Of a stretch of 64,000 nt of DNA, positions 24,442 to 32,906 are shown in pieces. Every line of letters begins with the position of its first letter. The stretch's first letter is position 1. The notes below the pieces were generated by a model that was given only the letters and a program-made list of their open reading frames with translations, had not been told where the DNA came from and made no database searches. The stretch spans positions 7,525,501 to 7,589,500 of the forward strand of contig NZ_JAUSVA010000002.1 of the NCBI RefSeq assembly GCF_030813695.1, written 5' to 3'. This DNA comes from Kitasatospora herbaricolor (GTDB lineage Bacteria > Actinomycetota > Actinomycetes > Streptomycetales > Streptomycetaceae). The translations under genes and the position numbers were made by a program.

Positions 24442-25371
24442 TCAGCCCGCCAGCACGCCGAGCACCCGCTCCAGCGAACTGCCGAGGCCCCAGCGGGCGG
24501 ACAGCTCTTCCAGGGTCATCGGGTCCAGCGGCTCGCGGGGCAGGGCCGGGTCGAAGTCGGGCAGCGGGGCGTCGGTGGCGACCCGGACGACGGTGGGGGC
24601 GACGTCGAGGTAGGGGGCGCCCTCGACGATGTTCCTGCGGCGGGCCGGGGTGAGCCTGGAGAAGGGATCGGCGGCGGCTGCGCGGATGCCGGCCAGGTCG
24701 CCGTACTCGTTGATCAGCTGGGCCGCGGTCTTCTCGCCGATGCCCTTCACGCCCGGCAGGCCGTCGCTCGGGTCCCCGCGCAGGGCGGCCATGTCGGCGT
24801 ACCGGTCGCCGCGCACGCCGTACTTCTCCAGCAGCAGTTCGTCGTCGGTGACCTGCAGGTTGCCCATGCCCTTGACCGGGTAGAGCACCTGGACCGGCCG
24901 GGCGTCGTCGACCAGCTGGAAGAGGTCGCGGTCACCGGTGACGATCTGCACGGGGCCGGTGCCCCGGGCGGTCAGGGTGCCGATCACGTCGTCCGCCTCG
25001 TAGCCGGGCGAACCGACCCGGGCGATCCCGAGCGCGTCCAGCACCTGCTCGATCACCGGCACCTGCGGCGCCAGGGTGTCCGGGATCTCCTCCTCGCCGT
25101 CGGCCCCTGCCTCGGCGAGCCGGTGGGTCTTGTACGAGGGCACCAGGTCGACCCGCCACTGCGGGCGCCAGTCGGCGTCCATGCAGGCGACCAGCTGGTC
25201 GGGGCGGTGGTCCTGGACGAGCCTGGCGATGAAGTCCAGCAGCCCCCGGACGGCGTTCACCGGCTCGCCGGCGGGGGACTTCAGGGAGTCCGGCACGCCG
25301 TAGTAGGCCCGGAAGTACAGGCTGGCGGAGTCCAGCAGCATCAGTCGCGGTTCGGTCACAGCTCCGATCAT
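24442..25371 (-). CDS. 5'-3' exonuclease (FEN-like, PolI N-terminal domain homologue)
   Basis: A 309-residue protein consisting only of the 5'-3' exonuclease domain found at the N-terminus of DNA polymerase I. LMLLDSASLYFRAYYG carries the first metal-binding Asp, SYKTHR lies at the helical arch, YEADDVIGTL and VTGDRDLFQLVDD hold the acidic cluster, and GVKGIGEKTAAQLI is the helix-hairpin-helix DNA-binding motif. It probably removes RNA primers or flaps. The start could be ATG 25371 or GTG 25359; neither has an ideal ribosome-binding site. It is convergent with helY, sharing a terminator. Confidence 0.87.
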   Translation of the reverse strand: MIGAVTEPRLMLLDSASLYFRAYYGVPDSLKSPAGEPVNAVRGLLDFIARLVQDHRPDQLVACMDADWRPQWRVDLVPSYKTHRLAEAGADGEEEIPDTLAPQVPVIEQVLDALGIARVGSPGYEADDVIGTLTARGTGPVQIVTGDRDLFQLVDDARPVQVLYPVKGMGNLQVTDDELLLEKYGVRGDRYADMAALRGDPSDGLPGVKGIGEKTAAQLINEYGDLAGIRAAAADPFSRLTPARRRNIVEGAPYLDVAPTVVRVATDAPLPDFDPALPREPLDPMTLEELSARWGLGSSLERVLGVLAG

Positions 25372-25486
25372 GCCGTACCCGGCCGACAGTTCGGCGGCAG
25401 ACGTCCCGACCGGCGGGCCGACCCGGGGCCCGACGGCAGCTCACCTCGCGGGCCCGGCCGGCGGCCGGCCGGCACCCGACGGGGGT

Positions 25487-26557
25487 TCAGTGCTGGTGCG
25501 GGCCGCTGCGGTGGACCGGGCCGTGCGTGTCGCCGCAGTGGTCGTCCAGGACGGCCGTCCCCGCCGGGGTGATCTGCAGCAGCTGCTGGTCGTCGTCCTC
25601 GCCGAGGTGGTCGACCTGGAGGGTGGCGTGGGTGATCCGGTACGTCTCGCGCAGCTGCCGTTGCAGCCCCCGCCGCACGGCGTGGCAGTCGCCGCCCGGC
25701 GCGACCAGGATGTGCGCGGAGAGCGCCGGCTGGCCGGAGGTGATCTCCCAGATGTGCAGGTCGTGGATCTCCACCACCAGGTCGGCGGCGACCATCCGGT
25801 CCGCCACCTCGTCCGGGTCGATGCCGGCCGGCGCCGCCTCCAGGAAGATCCGCCCCGAGTCGCGGACCAGTCCGATCCCGGCCCGCAGCATCAGCGCCAC
25901 CACGACCAGCGAGGCGATCGCGTCGGCCTGGACGAAGCCGGTGGTCAGCATCACCACGCCGGCCACGGCGGTGGCGACGAAGGCGTACAGGTCGGTCAGC
26001 ACGTGCTGGAAGGCGCCCTCGACGTTCAAGGAGGTGCGGTTGGCCCTGGACATGCACCAGGTCGCCCCGATGTTGACCACGATGCCGACCAGCGCCGTCA
26101 CCAGCACCAGCGAACCGGTCACCTCCGGCGGGTCGATCAGCCGGCGCACCGCCTCGTAGCCGAGCCAGGCGGACAGCACCAGCAGCGTGACACCGTTGGC
26201 CTGGGCGGACAGGATCTCGGCGCGCTTCAGCCCGTACGTGTAGCCGCCCCGGGCCGGGCGGGCGGCCAGGCGCATCGCGACCAGCGCGAGGACGATCGAG
26301 GCGGCGTCGGTGAGCATGTGCGCGGCGTCCGAGATCAGCGCCAGCGAGCGGGCGGCGAAGCCGACCACCACCTCGCCCGCCATGAACACCACGATCAGGG
26401 TCAGCGCGGCCAGCAGCCAGCGGCGGTCGGCGTCGGCGGCCACCCCGTGCGAGTGCCCGCCGTGGCCGCCGGCCCCGCCGTGGTCCCCGTGCGGCTCCGA
26501 GCCGACGCCGTGGCCGTCGTGGCCGTGGGCGTCATGGCTGTGCTCGTGGACGGCCAT
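25487..26557 (-). CDS. Cation diffusion facilitator (ZitB-like zinc exporter)
   Basis: A 356-residue six-helix CDF antiporter. The first 40 residues are very rich in His and Gly (HEHSHDAHGHDGHG and more), a cytosolic metal-binding tail, and the protein also ends with HRSGPHQH. The membrane site is Asp77 with His80 and Asp84 (SDAAHMLTD), and the second half-site is HVLTDLYAF. The C-terminal cytoplasmic domain contains HDLHIWEITSGQPALSAHI, where dimer-interface metals bind. It would export Zn or Cd in exchange for protons. AGAGGA precedes ATG 26557. No metalloregulator gene is adjacent. Confidence 0.9.
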   Translation of the reverse strand: MAVHEHSHDAHGHDGHGVGSEPHGDHGGAGGHGGHSHGVAADADRRWLLAALTLIVVFMAGEVVVGFAARSLALISDAAHMLTDAASIVLALVAMRLAARPARGGYTYGLKRAEILSAQANGVTLLVLSAWLGYEAVRRLIDPPEVTGSLVLVTALVGIVVNIGATWCMSRANRTSLNVEGAFQHVLTDLYAFVATAVAGVVMLTTGFVQADAIASLVVVALMLRAGIGLVRDSGRIFLEAAPAGIDPDEVADRMVAADLVVEIHDLHIWEITSGQPALSAHILVAPGGDCHAVRRGLQRQLRETYRITHATLQVDHLGEDDDQQLLQITPAGTAVLDDHCGDTHGPVHRSGPHQH

Positions 26558-26742
26558 CGAGATCCTCTCCTGGACGCTCAGCGGTGGGGTCTGGCAGCCC
26601 CGCACCCGAAGTGAACCGCAGATCGGACGAAGATCCAAAGCCTGCACTGGTGACCGTTGTCGTTGCCGTCGAGCTGCTCCCACCGGCCCTGCCCACCCTC
26701 CTGTTCACCCGGGTGCCCACCCTGGCGTTCGTCTTGGTCCGA

Positions 26743-26748
26743 TAGGGT
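26743..26748 (+). promoter_or_regulatory. -10 box candidate for the chromate transporter gene
   Basis: TAGGGT at 26743-26748 is a good actinobacterial -10 hexamer about 45 bp before the chrA-like start. No convincing -35 element is visible. Confidence 0.4.
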
Positions 26749-26793
26749 CTCGCCGCCCCGACGACGGGGCCGGGCGAGCAGGGTGAGGCACGG

Positions 26794-28059
26794 GTGGAGC
26801 ATGGCGGGCAGGTCCGGCTGCGGACGATCGCGCGGGAGTGGGGCCGGATCGGCCTGGTCGGGTTCGGCGGTCCGCCGGCCCACATCCTGTTGCTGCGGCG
26901 GCTCTGCGTGGAGCGGCGCGGCTGGCTGAGCCCGGCCGAGTTCGAGGACGGCGTCGCGACCACCAACCTGCTGCCCGGCCCGGCCTCCACCCAGCTGGCG
27001 ATCTTCACCGCCTGGCGGCTGCGCGGCGCCGCCGGCGCGCTGGTCGGCGGCATCTGCTTCATCGCGCCGGGGCTGGTGCTGATCCTGGCCCTCTCGGCGC
27101 TGTTCCTGGCCGGCCGGCCGCCGCTCTGGGTACTGGGCGCGGCGGCCGGCGCCGGCGCGGCCGTGCCCGCCGTCGCGGTGCAGGCCGCCGCCGCGCTGGT
27201 GCCGGGCAGCCTGGCCCGCGCGGGCGCGGCCGGCCCGGAGCGCGGCGGCCTGGCGCGCTGGTACGGGTACGCGCTCGCGGGGGCCGGGGCGGCCCTGCTC
27301 ACCGGGCCCTGGCTGGTGCTGGTCCTGGTGGCGGCGGGCCTGGCCGAGGTCGGGATCCGCTCCGGCGGCCGGCGCGCGCCGCGGCCCGGGCCTTCGGAGG
27401 GGGCCGCCCGGCAGGACGCGGGGGACGGGGACGGCGTGGACGATGCCGACGGCCCGGCGTTCGGCGGCGGTGGCCGTCGGGGCGCGCTGCCGCTGCTCGC
27501 GGCGGCGCCCGCGCTGGGCGGGCTGGGCGGCCTCGGCGCGCTGGCATGGGTGGCGTTCAAGGTCGGCGCGCTCTCGTACGGGGGCGGGTTCGTGATCATC
27601 CCGCTGATGCGGGACGACGCGGTGCACCGCTACCACTGGATGACGGACGGTCAGTTCCTCAACGCCGTGGCCCTGGGTCAGGTCACTCCCGGGCCGGTCG
27701 TGCACACCGTTTCGGCCGTCGGCTACGCGGCGGCCGGGACCATCGGCGGTCTGCTGGCGGCGGCGGTGGCCTTCGGGCCCTCGTTCCTCTTCGTGATCCT
27801 CGGCGCGCGCCACTTCGGCCGGCTCCGGGCGGATCCACGGGTGCAGGACTTCCTCACCGGCGCCGGTCCGGCCGTGGTCGGTGCGATCGCCGGCTCGGCG
27901 CTGCCGCTCGCCGCCTCGCTGGCGCACGGCTGGCAGTGGGGTGTGCTGGCGGCCGCGCTGCTCGGGCTGACGGTCGCCCGCCGCGGCGCGGTCGGCGTGC
28001 TGCTGGCCGCCGGCGGGCTGGGCGTCGTCGCGGCCCTGGCCGGCCTGCCGGTGGGCTGA
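26794..28059 (+). CDS. chrA: Chromate transporter, long-chain CHR family
   Basis: A 421-residue membrane protein with two homologous CHR domains. Domain 1 has EWGRIGLVGFGGPPAHI and NLLPGPASTQLAIF; domain 2 repeats these as FKVGALSYGGGFVIIPLM and ALGQVTPGPVVHTVSAVGY. A charged Gly/Asp-rich loop (about residues 205-230) joins the halves. Family members export chromate in antiport, though many environmental copies are not tested. The GTG at 26794 is the first in-frame start upstream of domain 1. It is divergent from the CDF exporter, suggesting a small metal-resistance neighbourhood. Confidence 0.85.
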   Translation: MEHGGQVRLRTIAREWGRIGLVGFGGPPAHILLLRRLCVERRGWLSPAEFEDGVATTNLLPGPASTQLAIFTAWRLRGAAGALVGGICFIAPGLVLILALSALFLAGRPPLWVLGAAAGAGAAVPAVAVQAAAALVPGSLARAGAAGPERGGLARWYGYALAGAGAALLTGPWLVLVLVAAGLAEVGIRSGGRRAPRPGPSEGAARQDAGDGDGVDDADGPAFGGGGRRGALPLLAAAPALGGLGGLGALAWVAFKVGALSYGGGFVIIPLMRDDAVHRYHWMTDGQFLNAVALGQVTPGPVVHTVSAVGYAAAGTIGGLLAAAVAFGPSFLFVILGARHFGRLRADPRVQDFLTGAGPAVVGAIAGSALPLAASLAHGWQWGVLAAALLGLTVARRGAVGVLLAAGGLGVVAALAGLPVG

Positions 28060-28161
28060 CGTGGTCCGACGGGCCCGGCCCGCGAGGTGAGGAACCCCGC
28101 AGGCCCGGGGTGCCCCCGTCCGGCCCGGTGCTGTCGGGTCCCGTCCGGTCCGGGGGAGCGC

Positions 28162-28989
28162 TCAGCCGCCCACCCGGACCGGGGTCACTGTGCCGGGTGC
28201 CGCGCCCGGCGCCGTGCCGGGCGCCGCCGCCGTGGCCGCCTCCGCCGCGGAGGCCAGCAGGTCCAGCGCTTCCAGCGGCATCGTCCGGGCGGCCGTCGCG
28301 GCCCGCACCAGTGCCTGCATCACCCGCAGGTCCTCGCCCTGCTCCGGGTGCCACTGCACGCCGAGGGTGAACCCCGGGCCCTCGATCGCCTCGATCGTCC
28401 CGTCGGGGGCGAGCGCACCGACCCGCAGGCCGTCGCCCAGCCGGTCCACCGCCTGGTGGTGGAAGGTCGGCACGGTCAGCTCGGTCTCCGGGAGGAGGTC
28501 GCCGAGCAGGGTGCCCGGCACCGGCCGCACCAGGTGGGCGCCGTACGCGCCGGGCGAGCCCGCGTGCACGTCGTGGTCGACGACGTCCGGCAGATGCTGC
28601 AGCAGCGAACCGCCGCAGACCACGTTGAGCAGCTGCATGCCCCGGCAGATGCCGAGCAGTGGCATCCCGGAGGCCAGCGCGGCCCGGACGAGGGCGGTCT
28701 CCCAGTGGTCCCGCTCGGGGGCGTCCGCCTCGGTGAGCGGGTGCGGCGGCTGTCCGTAGTACGCCGGGTCCATGTCGGGGCCGCCGGAGATGACCAGCGC
28801 GTCCAGCCGGGCCAGCACCTCCGGCGCGCGCTCCGGCGCGTCCGGCGGCAGCAGCACCGCCACCCCGCCCGCGTCCCGGACGAAAGCCGTGTAGCGCTCG
28901 GGCACCAGGGCGACCCGGCGGCCCCGCCAGTCACTCCAGCTCACGTCGACCAGATAGGTGCTGACACCGATGAAAGGCCTGCGATCCAT
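28162..28989 (-). CDS. Class I glutamine amidotransferase (gamma-glutamyl-GABA hydrolase, PuuD-like)
   Basis: A 275-residue peptidase C26 enzyme. The nucleophile Cys is in LLGICRGMQLLNV, the oxyanion and substrate-binding loop is LVISGGPDMDPAYYG, and the His of the triad is in GVQWHPEQ. PuuD-like enzymes hydrolyse gamma-glutamyl derivatives of GABA or polyamines. The start ATG at 28989 matches the family N-terminus PFIGVSTY. It is divergent from an SDR gene; in streptomycetes I recall this kind of pair near gamma-glutamylpolyamine genes, but no glutamine synthetase-like gene is present here. The last 25 residues are an Ala/Pro-rich tail. Confidence 0.86.
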   Translation of the reverse strand: MDRRPFIGVSTYLVDVSWSDWRGRRVALVPERYTAFVRDAGGVAVLLPPDAPERAPEVLARLDALVISGGPDMDPAYYGQPPHPLTEADAPERDHWETALVRAALASGMPLLGICRGMQLLNVVCGGSLLQHLPDVVDHDVHAGSPGAYGAHLVRPVPGTLLGDLLPETELTVPTFHHQAVDRLGDGLRVGALAPDGTIEAIEGPGFTLGVQWHPEQGEDLRVMQALVRAATAARTMPLEALDLLASAAEAATAAAPGTAPGAAPGTVTPVRVGG

Positions 28990-29133
28990 GGCGGGAATTC
29001 TCCACCAGTCACCCTCGGTATCTCCTCAAACACGCCGCGCGGCGCGCCAGGGCCGCCCGCCCTCCCCGGGCGCGCCCGCGGCAGGCCGTACCGTTCGCTG
29101 AGACCCGCGCCGCACCGAGGAGCAGGAGCCCCG

Positions 29134-29949
29134 ATGTCCGACACCCCGGTCTGCCGCCGCCTGGTAGGACGGACGGCGGTGGTCACCGGTGCGGGCGGCG
29201 AGGTCGGCCGCGCGGCCGCCCGCCGGCTCGCCGCCGAGGGGGCCAAGGTGGTCTGCGCGGACCTTGACGAACGCGCCGGCGCGGCCGCGGCCCGGGAGGT
29301 CGGCGGGCTGTTCGTGCACACCGACGTCGCCGACCCGGCCATGGTGGAGGCGCTCTTCGACGAGGCCTACGAGACCTTCGGCGGCATCGACGTGGCCTTC
29401 CACCACGCCGGGGGCGGGCCGCCCGGGGGCGACTCGATCCTCACCACCGACCTGGACGCCTGGCACCGCGAGCAGCAGGCCGGCCTCACCTCCGTCTTCC
29501 TCTGCTGCCGGGCCGTGCTGCCGTACATGCGCCGGCACGGGCGCGGATCCGTCATCAACACCGTGGGCCCCGGGGCCGACCCGGGCGCCGGGGACCGGTC
29601 GATCGCGGCGGTCGCGGCCGAGGGCGGGGTGCTGGCGATGTCGCGCGAGCTCGGGGTGCGGTTCGCCCGCGAGGGGATCCGGGTGAACGCGCTCCGCACC
29701 GGTCCGGTCGGGCCCTCCCGGCTGCCGCAGCCGTCCGCCGGGGTCCGGCCCCGGCGAGCACCGGACGTCCCGCTCGGCCGCTCCGCCGCACCGGAGGAGA
29801 TCGCGGCCGCCGTGGCCTTCCTGGCCAGTGACGACTCCTCGTTTGTCACGGCGAGCGAATTCCTGGTGGACGGCGGGCTCTCCTGGGCCGGCGGCGCCCC
29901 GCTCCGACCCCCGGGAAGCAGCCGACCGCACGGCCGGGAAGGGCTCTGA
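29134..29949 (+). CDS. SDR-family protein lacking the YxxxK catalytic motif
   Basis: A 271-residue short-chain dehydrogenase/reductase fold. The NAD(P)-binding motif VTGAGGEVGRA is intact and ADLDERAG fits an NAD-preferring acidic residue. The NNAG motif is changed to HHAG. Where Y-x-x-x-K should precede GGVLAMSRELG, the sequence is AVAAE, so both catalytic Tyr and Lys are absent, and the usual catalytic Ser in the preceding strand is also not present (INTVGPGA). The substrate-loop region is shortened. It is likely non-catalytic as a classical reductase or works by another mechanism. It is divergent from the amidotransferase. GAGGAGCAGGAG lies upstream of the ATG. Confidence 0.82.
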   Translation: MSDTPVCRRLVGRTAVVTGAGGEVGRAAARRLAAEGAKVVCADLDERAGAAAAREVGGLFVHTDVADPAMVEALFDEAYETFGGIDVAFHHAGGGPPGGDSILTTDLDAWHREQQAGLTSVFLCCRAVLPYMRRHGRGSVINTVGPGADPGAGDRSIAAVAAEGGVLAMSRELGVRFAREGIRVNALRTGPVGPSRLPQPSAGVRPRRAPDVPLGRSAAPEEIAAAVAFLASDDSSFVTASEFLVDGGLSWAGGAPLRPPGSSRPHGREGL

Positions 29950-30019
29950 GCGGGCCCCGGACCGGCCCCGGACGAGGTCCGAGCGGGCCCCGGAGCGGGT
30001 TCTCACCGTAATCTCATCC

Positions 30020-30076
30020 AGAACGGGCGAATAGGCCGTTCTGCTGATATCGCGTTTATCCGCCGCCCTTTAGATT
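30020..30076 (+). promoter_or_regulatory. Inverted repeat and -10 box upstream of DUF2510 gene
   Basis: AGAACGG (30020-30026) and CCGTTCT (30036-30042) form a perfect 7-bp inverted repeat with a 9-nt spacer. TAGATT (30071-30076) ends 7 nt before GTG 30084, predicting a leaderless transcript. The repeat sits about 30-50 bp upstream of the -10 box, suitable for an activator or repressor. Confidence 0.45.
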
Positions 30077-30083
30077 CATCGGC

Positions 30084-31328
30084 GTGAGCGAGACGATTCC
30101 CGCCGGGTGGTACCCGGATCCCCAGGACACCACCAGTGACCCCCGGCCGCAGCGTTGGTGGGACGGCAAGGCGTGGACCGCCGGCACCCGCCCGGCGCCC
30201 TCGGACGCGCCCGCCTCCGAGGAGACCGCCACGGCCGCCGGCGCACCGGCCGCCTCGGACACGACAGCCGGCCCCGACGCCCCCGCCGACGCCCCCGCCG
30301 CCGACCCGGTCGGAGCCCCGGCCGCGCCGGCCCCCGGCGCCGAGGAGGAGACCAGGGTGCTGGAGGGCGAGGTGCTGCAGAACGGCGCCGCCGTCCGCTA
30401 CCCCGAGCTGCCGCCGCCGATCGGGGCGGTGCCGGGCGGGACCGCCCCGGGCGGCCGGAAGAAGTTCCGCAAGCCGTCCCGGGCCGTGGTGGTGGCCGCC
30501 TCCGTGGCGGCCCTGCTCGGCCTGGCCGTCGGCTCGGGGGTCACCTTCCTCGCCGTGGACGGCCACTCCGAGACCCGGGCGAGTCACCGTGACGGCCGGA
30601 ACTACCTCTTCAACGGGGAGAACGGCCCCCGGGGCGGGGCGCCGGGCCAGAACGGGCGGGGCGGTCAGGGCGTCCCGAACCTGCCGGGCCAGAACGGCCA
30701 GGGCGTCCCCAACCTGCCGGGCCAGAACGGCCAGAACGGCCAGGGCGGGGGTGGCCAGGGCCAGAACGGCGGCCGGGGCGGCGGCAACGGCTCCGTCGAC
30801 GGAGTCGCGCCGGGGACGGTGGCCGACCTGGTCAACCGGATCACCCTGCCGGTCCCGTCCGGCTGGGACGGCGGGACGCTCGCGGCCGGGTACGCCGCAC
30901 TGACCGTCGGCTCCTACACCTGCGCCGGGACCGAGAGCGACAGTTGCTCCCTCGGCGGCGTGGTCACCAGCCGGATCGAGGGCACCGACGCGCAGGCGGC
31001 GGCCAAGGCCGACATCGCCAAGGCGGCCCAGGAGTCCTACGGGGACAGCCCGTCCCACGAGGAGCTGAAGTCGGAGGCGGTCAAGGTGGCCGGCCGCGAC
31101 GGCTACCTCGTCCGGTGGAAGGTGAAGGCGGCCAAGGGCAACGACGGGTACGTCGAGACGGTGGTCTTCCCGACCTCGGACGGCAAGGCCCTGACCGCCC
31201 TGCACCTCGGCTTCGACGTCGACCCCAAGGCCCCGGACCTGGCTCTGATGGACACCATCGTCAAGGGTGTCGCCGAGTACACCGGCAAGGCCCTGCCGGG
31301 CGGCGCCGGCGACGGCACCACCACCTGA
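30084..31328 (+). CDS. DUF2510 membrane protein with Gly/Asn/Gln-rich linker
   Basis: A 414-residue protein. Residues 7-33 are a DUF2510 motif (AGWYPDPQD, RWWDGKAWTAG). An Ala/Pro/Asp-rich cytoplasmic stretch follows, then one membrane helix at about 134-158 (VVVAASVAALLGLAVGSGVT), then an external linker made of GQNGQG and VPNLPGQNG repeats (about 188-235) and a globular C-terminal domain containing two cysteines (YTCAG, DSCSLGG). The topology suggests a cell-surface sensor or anchor, but the role is unknown. The GTG start at 30084 is placed directly behind a -10 box. Confidence 0.8.
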   Translation: MSETIPAGWYPDPQDTTSDPRPQRWWDGKAWTAGTRPAPSDAPASEETATAAGAPAASDTTAGPDAPADAPAADPVGAPAAPAPGAEEETRVLEGEVLQNGAAVRYPELPPPIGAVPGGTAPGGRKKFRKPSRAVVVAASVAALLGLAVGSGVTFLAVDGHSETRASHRDGRNYLFNGENGPRGGAPGQNGRGGQGVPNLPGQNGQGVPNLPGQNGQNGQGGGGQGQNGGRGGGNGSVDGVAPGTVADLVNRITLPVPSGWDGGTLAAGYAALTVGSYTCAGTESDSCSLGGVVTSRIEGTDAQAAAKADIAKAAQESYGDSPSHEELKSEAVKVAGRDGYLVRWKVKAAKGNDGYVETVVFPTSDGKALTALHLGFDVDPKAPDLALMDTIVKGVAEYTGKALPGGAGDGTTT

Positions 31329-31392
31329 ACCACCGGAACCACCTGATCGCCGGAACCACCTGACGCACCGTGCGTGCCTTGCACGGGACAGG

Positions 31393-31434
31393 ACGGCCGG
31401 CCCGCCCCCGGGAGTACGGGGGCGGGCCGGCCGT
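31393..31434. terminator. Bidirectional terminator between DUF2510 and LPMO genes
   Basis: A perfect 17-bp stem, ACGGCCGGCCCGCCCCC (31393-31409) with its inverse at 31418-31434, has an 8-nt loop. Confidence 0.82.
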
Positions 31435-31484
31435 CCGGCGTTAGCCGCGGGCGCGCCGTCCGGACGGCGCCCGAGGGCCCGCTG

Positions 31485-32384
31485 TCAGGCCGCGTCGCGG
31501 GCGGCGTCGGCGCGGCGGCGGCGGAGCACCAGCGCACCCCAGCCGGCGCCGACGGCGACGGCGCCGGCCAGCATCAGCGGGCCGGCCTGCGAGGTCCCGC
31601 CGACGGCGGCGGCCTGGGCCTGGACGGCGGGCGCCTCCGGGGCGGTGTCCCCGCCGTGGCCGTAGTGGTCGACGGTGGACTTGGCCGCGGCCGCGGCGAT
31701 CTGCTGGTCGGACGGGGCGGCCGGGGCGGCGGCCAGCTTCGGCTGCGCGGCGGCGAAGTCCACGTCGGAGCAGCTGTAGAACGCCTCGGGGCTGTCGCTG
31801 CGCTGCCAGGTCATGTAGAGCAGCTGGCGGCCGGTGCGCTGCGGCAGGGTACCGGTGAAGTTGTAGTAGCCGTCGGTCGCGGTCCGGGTCACCTGGGTCT
31901 GCGCGACCGGGGTCGGGTCGAGGTCGGACCACTTCAGCGGCTTGGTCGGGTCGTAGCCGACCTTGGTGATGTAGACCGTCATCAGGCCGATGTGCGCGGC
32001 GGTGACCCGGAACTTGAAGTTGTACGGCCCCGCGGCGACGGCGGTCGCCGGCCAGTCGGTGCGGGCCATGTCGAGGGCCTTGTACTTGTCGCGGTTGGCC
32101 GAGCAGAGCTTGCCGTCCGGGATCAGCGCCTGGTGCTGGCCGTTGGCGTTGGCGATGTTGACCTCGTTCCAGTCGTAGAGCGGCTGGGTGCCGCTCTGCG
32201 CGACGAGGTCCTTGCACACCTGGGACTGGGGGTGCTCGGGGCCTTCGGCGAAACAGGCCGCCACCCGGCTGACCGGGTTGGACATCGAGCCGTGCGCGCC
32301 GGCGGTGCCGGCCGAGGTGAGGGCGGTGAGCAGCACGGTGGATCCGACGACGCCGAGCGCGAGGGCTCTGCGGTGGAGCGGCAT
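31485..32384 (-). CDS. AA10 lytic polysaccharide monooxygenase with C-terminal membrane anchor
   Basis: A 299-residue exported copper oxygenase. The signal peptide ends so that His31 of AHGSMSNP becomes the mature N-terminus, the first ligand of the copper histidine brace; the second His is in TAAHIGLMTVYITK. The AA10 domain runs to about residue 215 with cysteines in RVAACFAEG and FYSCSDVDF. After an Ala/Pro linker, PLMLAGAVAVGAGWGALVL (about 269-287) and RRRR form a membrane anchor with cytoplasmic tail. AAGGAG precedes ATG 32384. A DasR-like box lies about 90-100 bp upstream. It should oxidise chitin or another beta-1,4-glycan at the cell surface. Confidence 0.9.
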   Translation of the reverse strand: MPLHRRALALGVVGSTVLLTALTSAGTAGAHGSMSNPVSRVAACFAEGPEHPQSQVCKDLVAQSGTQPLYDWNEVNIANANGQHQALIPDGKLCSANRDKYKALDMARTDWPATAVAAGPYNFKFRVTAAHIGLMTVYITKVGYDPTKPLKWSDLDPTPVAQTQVTRTATDGYYNFTGTLPQRTGRQLLYMTWQRSDSPEAFYSCSDVDFAAAQPKLAAAPAAPSDQQIAAAAAKSTVDHYGHGGDTAPEAPAVQAQAAAVGGTSQAGPLMLAGAVAVGAGWGALVLRRRRADAARDAA

Positions 32385-32906
32385 GGGGACTCCTTGACGG
32401 TGCTTCGGGGTCGAACGATGTGGGGGACGGGCACGTCTGCCCGAGGTCGCGACCTTGGCCCGAGCGTATGATTGGTCTGGACCAGGTGGCAATAGCCGGG
32501 CGCTGGACAGTTTCTGACGGTTGTTCGCCATCGGCGGGAGGCGGCCGCGGGGTCACGCCGGTCCGGCCGGCGGCCGCCGGGCCGCGCCGGAGGGCTGTAC
32601 CGGTTCGACCGGGGAGGCCGCCGACGAGGTGTCCAACGCGCCTGCTGGTGAACGGAGTTGCCCGGACCCCCGGCGGCCGGGGCGAGGCGGTGGAGGTGAC
32701 CGTCCGGCGGTCCGGCGGCCGCGACCGTCTGCGGGCAGGGGGCTGCGGCGGCCCGCCGGCACGGCGTCCGCCCGGTTCACGCTTGAGATACTTTTAAGGG
32801 CCTGCTGAGGGCGATTTCAGGCGGCCCCGCGGCGCATCCGCCGGGGGCCGTGCCGGTGCGGGCCCGCACCGCGGTGGTGCGACGGGCGCCGACCGGCGCC
32901 GGCGGA
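32385..32906. other. LPMO upstream region and non-coding spacer
   Basis: The first 110 bp carry the LPMO promoter region with a DasR-like element. The rest, to the end of the PLP-enzyme gene, shows no supported gene. An AT-rich spot at 32782-32800 (TTGAGATACTTTTAAGG) is striking in this GC background and could be a promoter or a small-RNA end; nothing else supports either. Confidence 0.5.
32471..32486. promoter_or_regulatory. DasR-responsive element (dre-like box)
   Basis: ATTGGTCTGGACCAGG contains TGGTCTGGACCA, which differs at one position from the 12-bp core TGGTCTAGACCA of the dre consensus bound by the GntR regulator DasR. DasR controls chitin and N-acetylglucosamine genes in streptomycetes, and the box lies 87-102 bp upstream of a chitin-active LPMO. 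Confidence 0.75.

Noticed and set aside
28087..29133. N-terminal extension of the SDR through the amidotransferase region
   Set aside because: The extension is only an open frame opposite the amidotransferase gene; the SDR fold begins at 29134 with its own ribosome-binding site.
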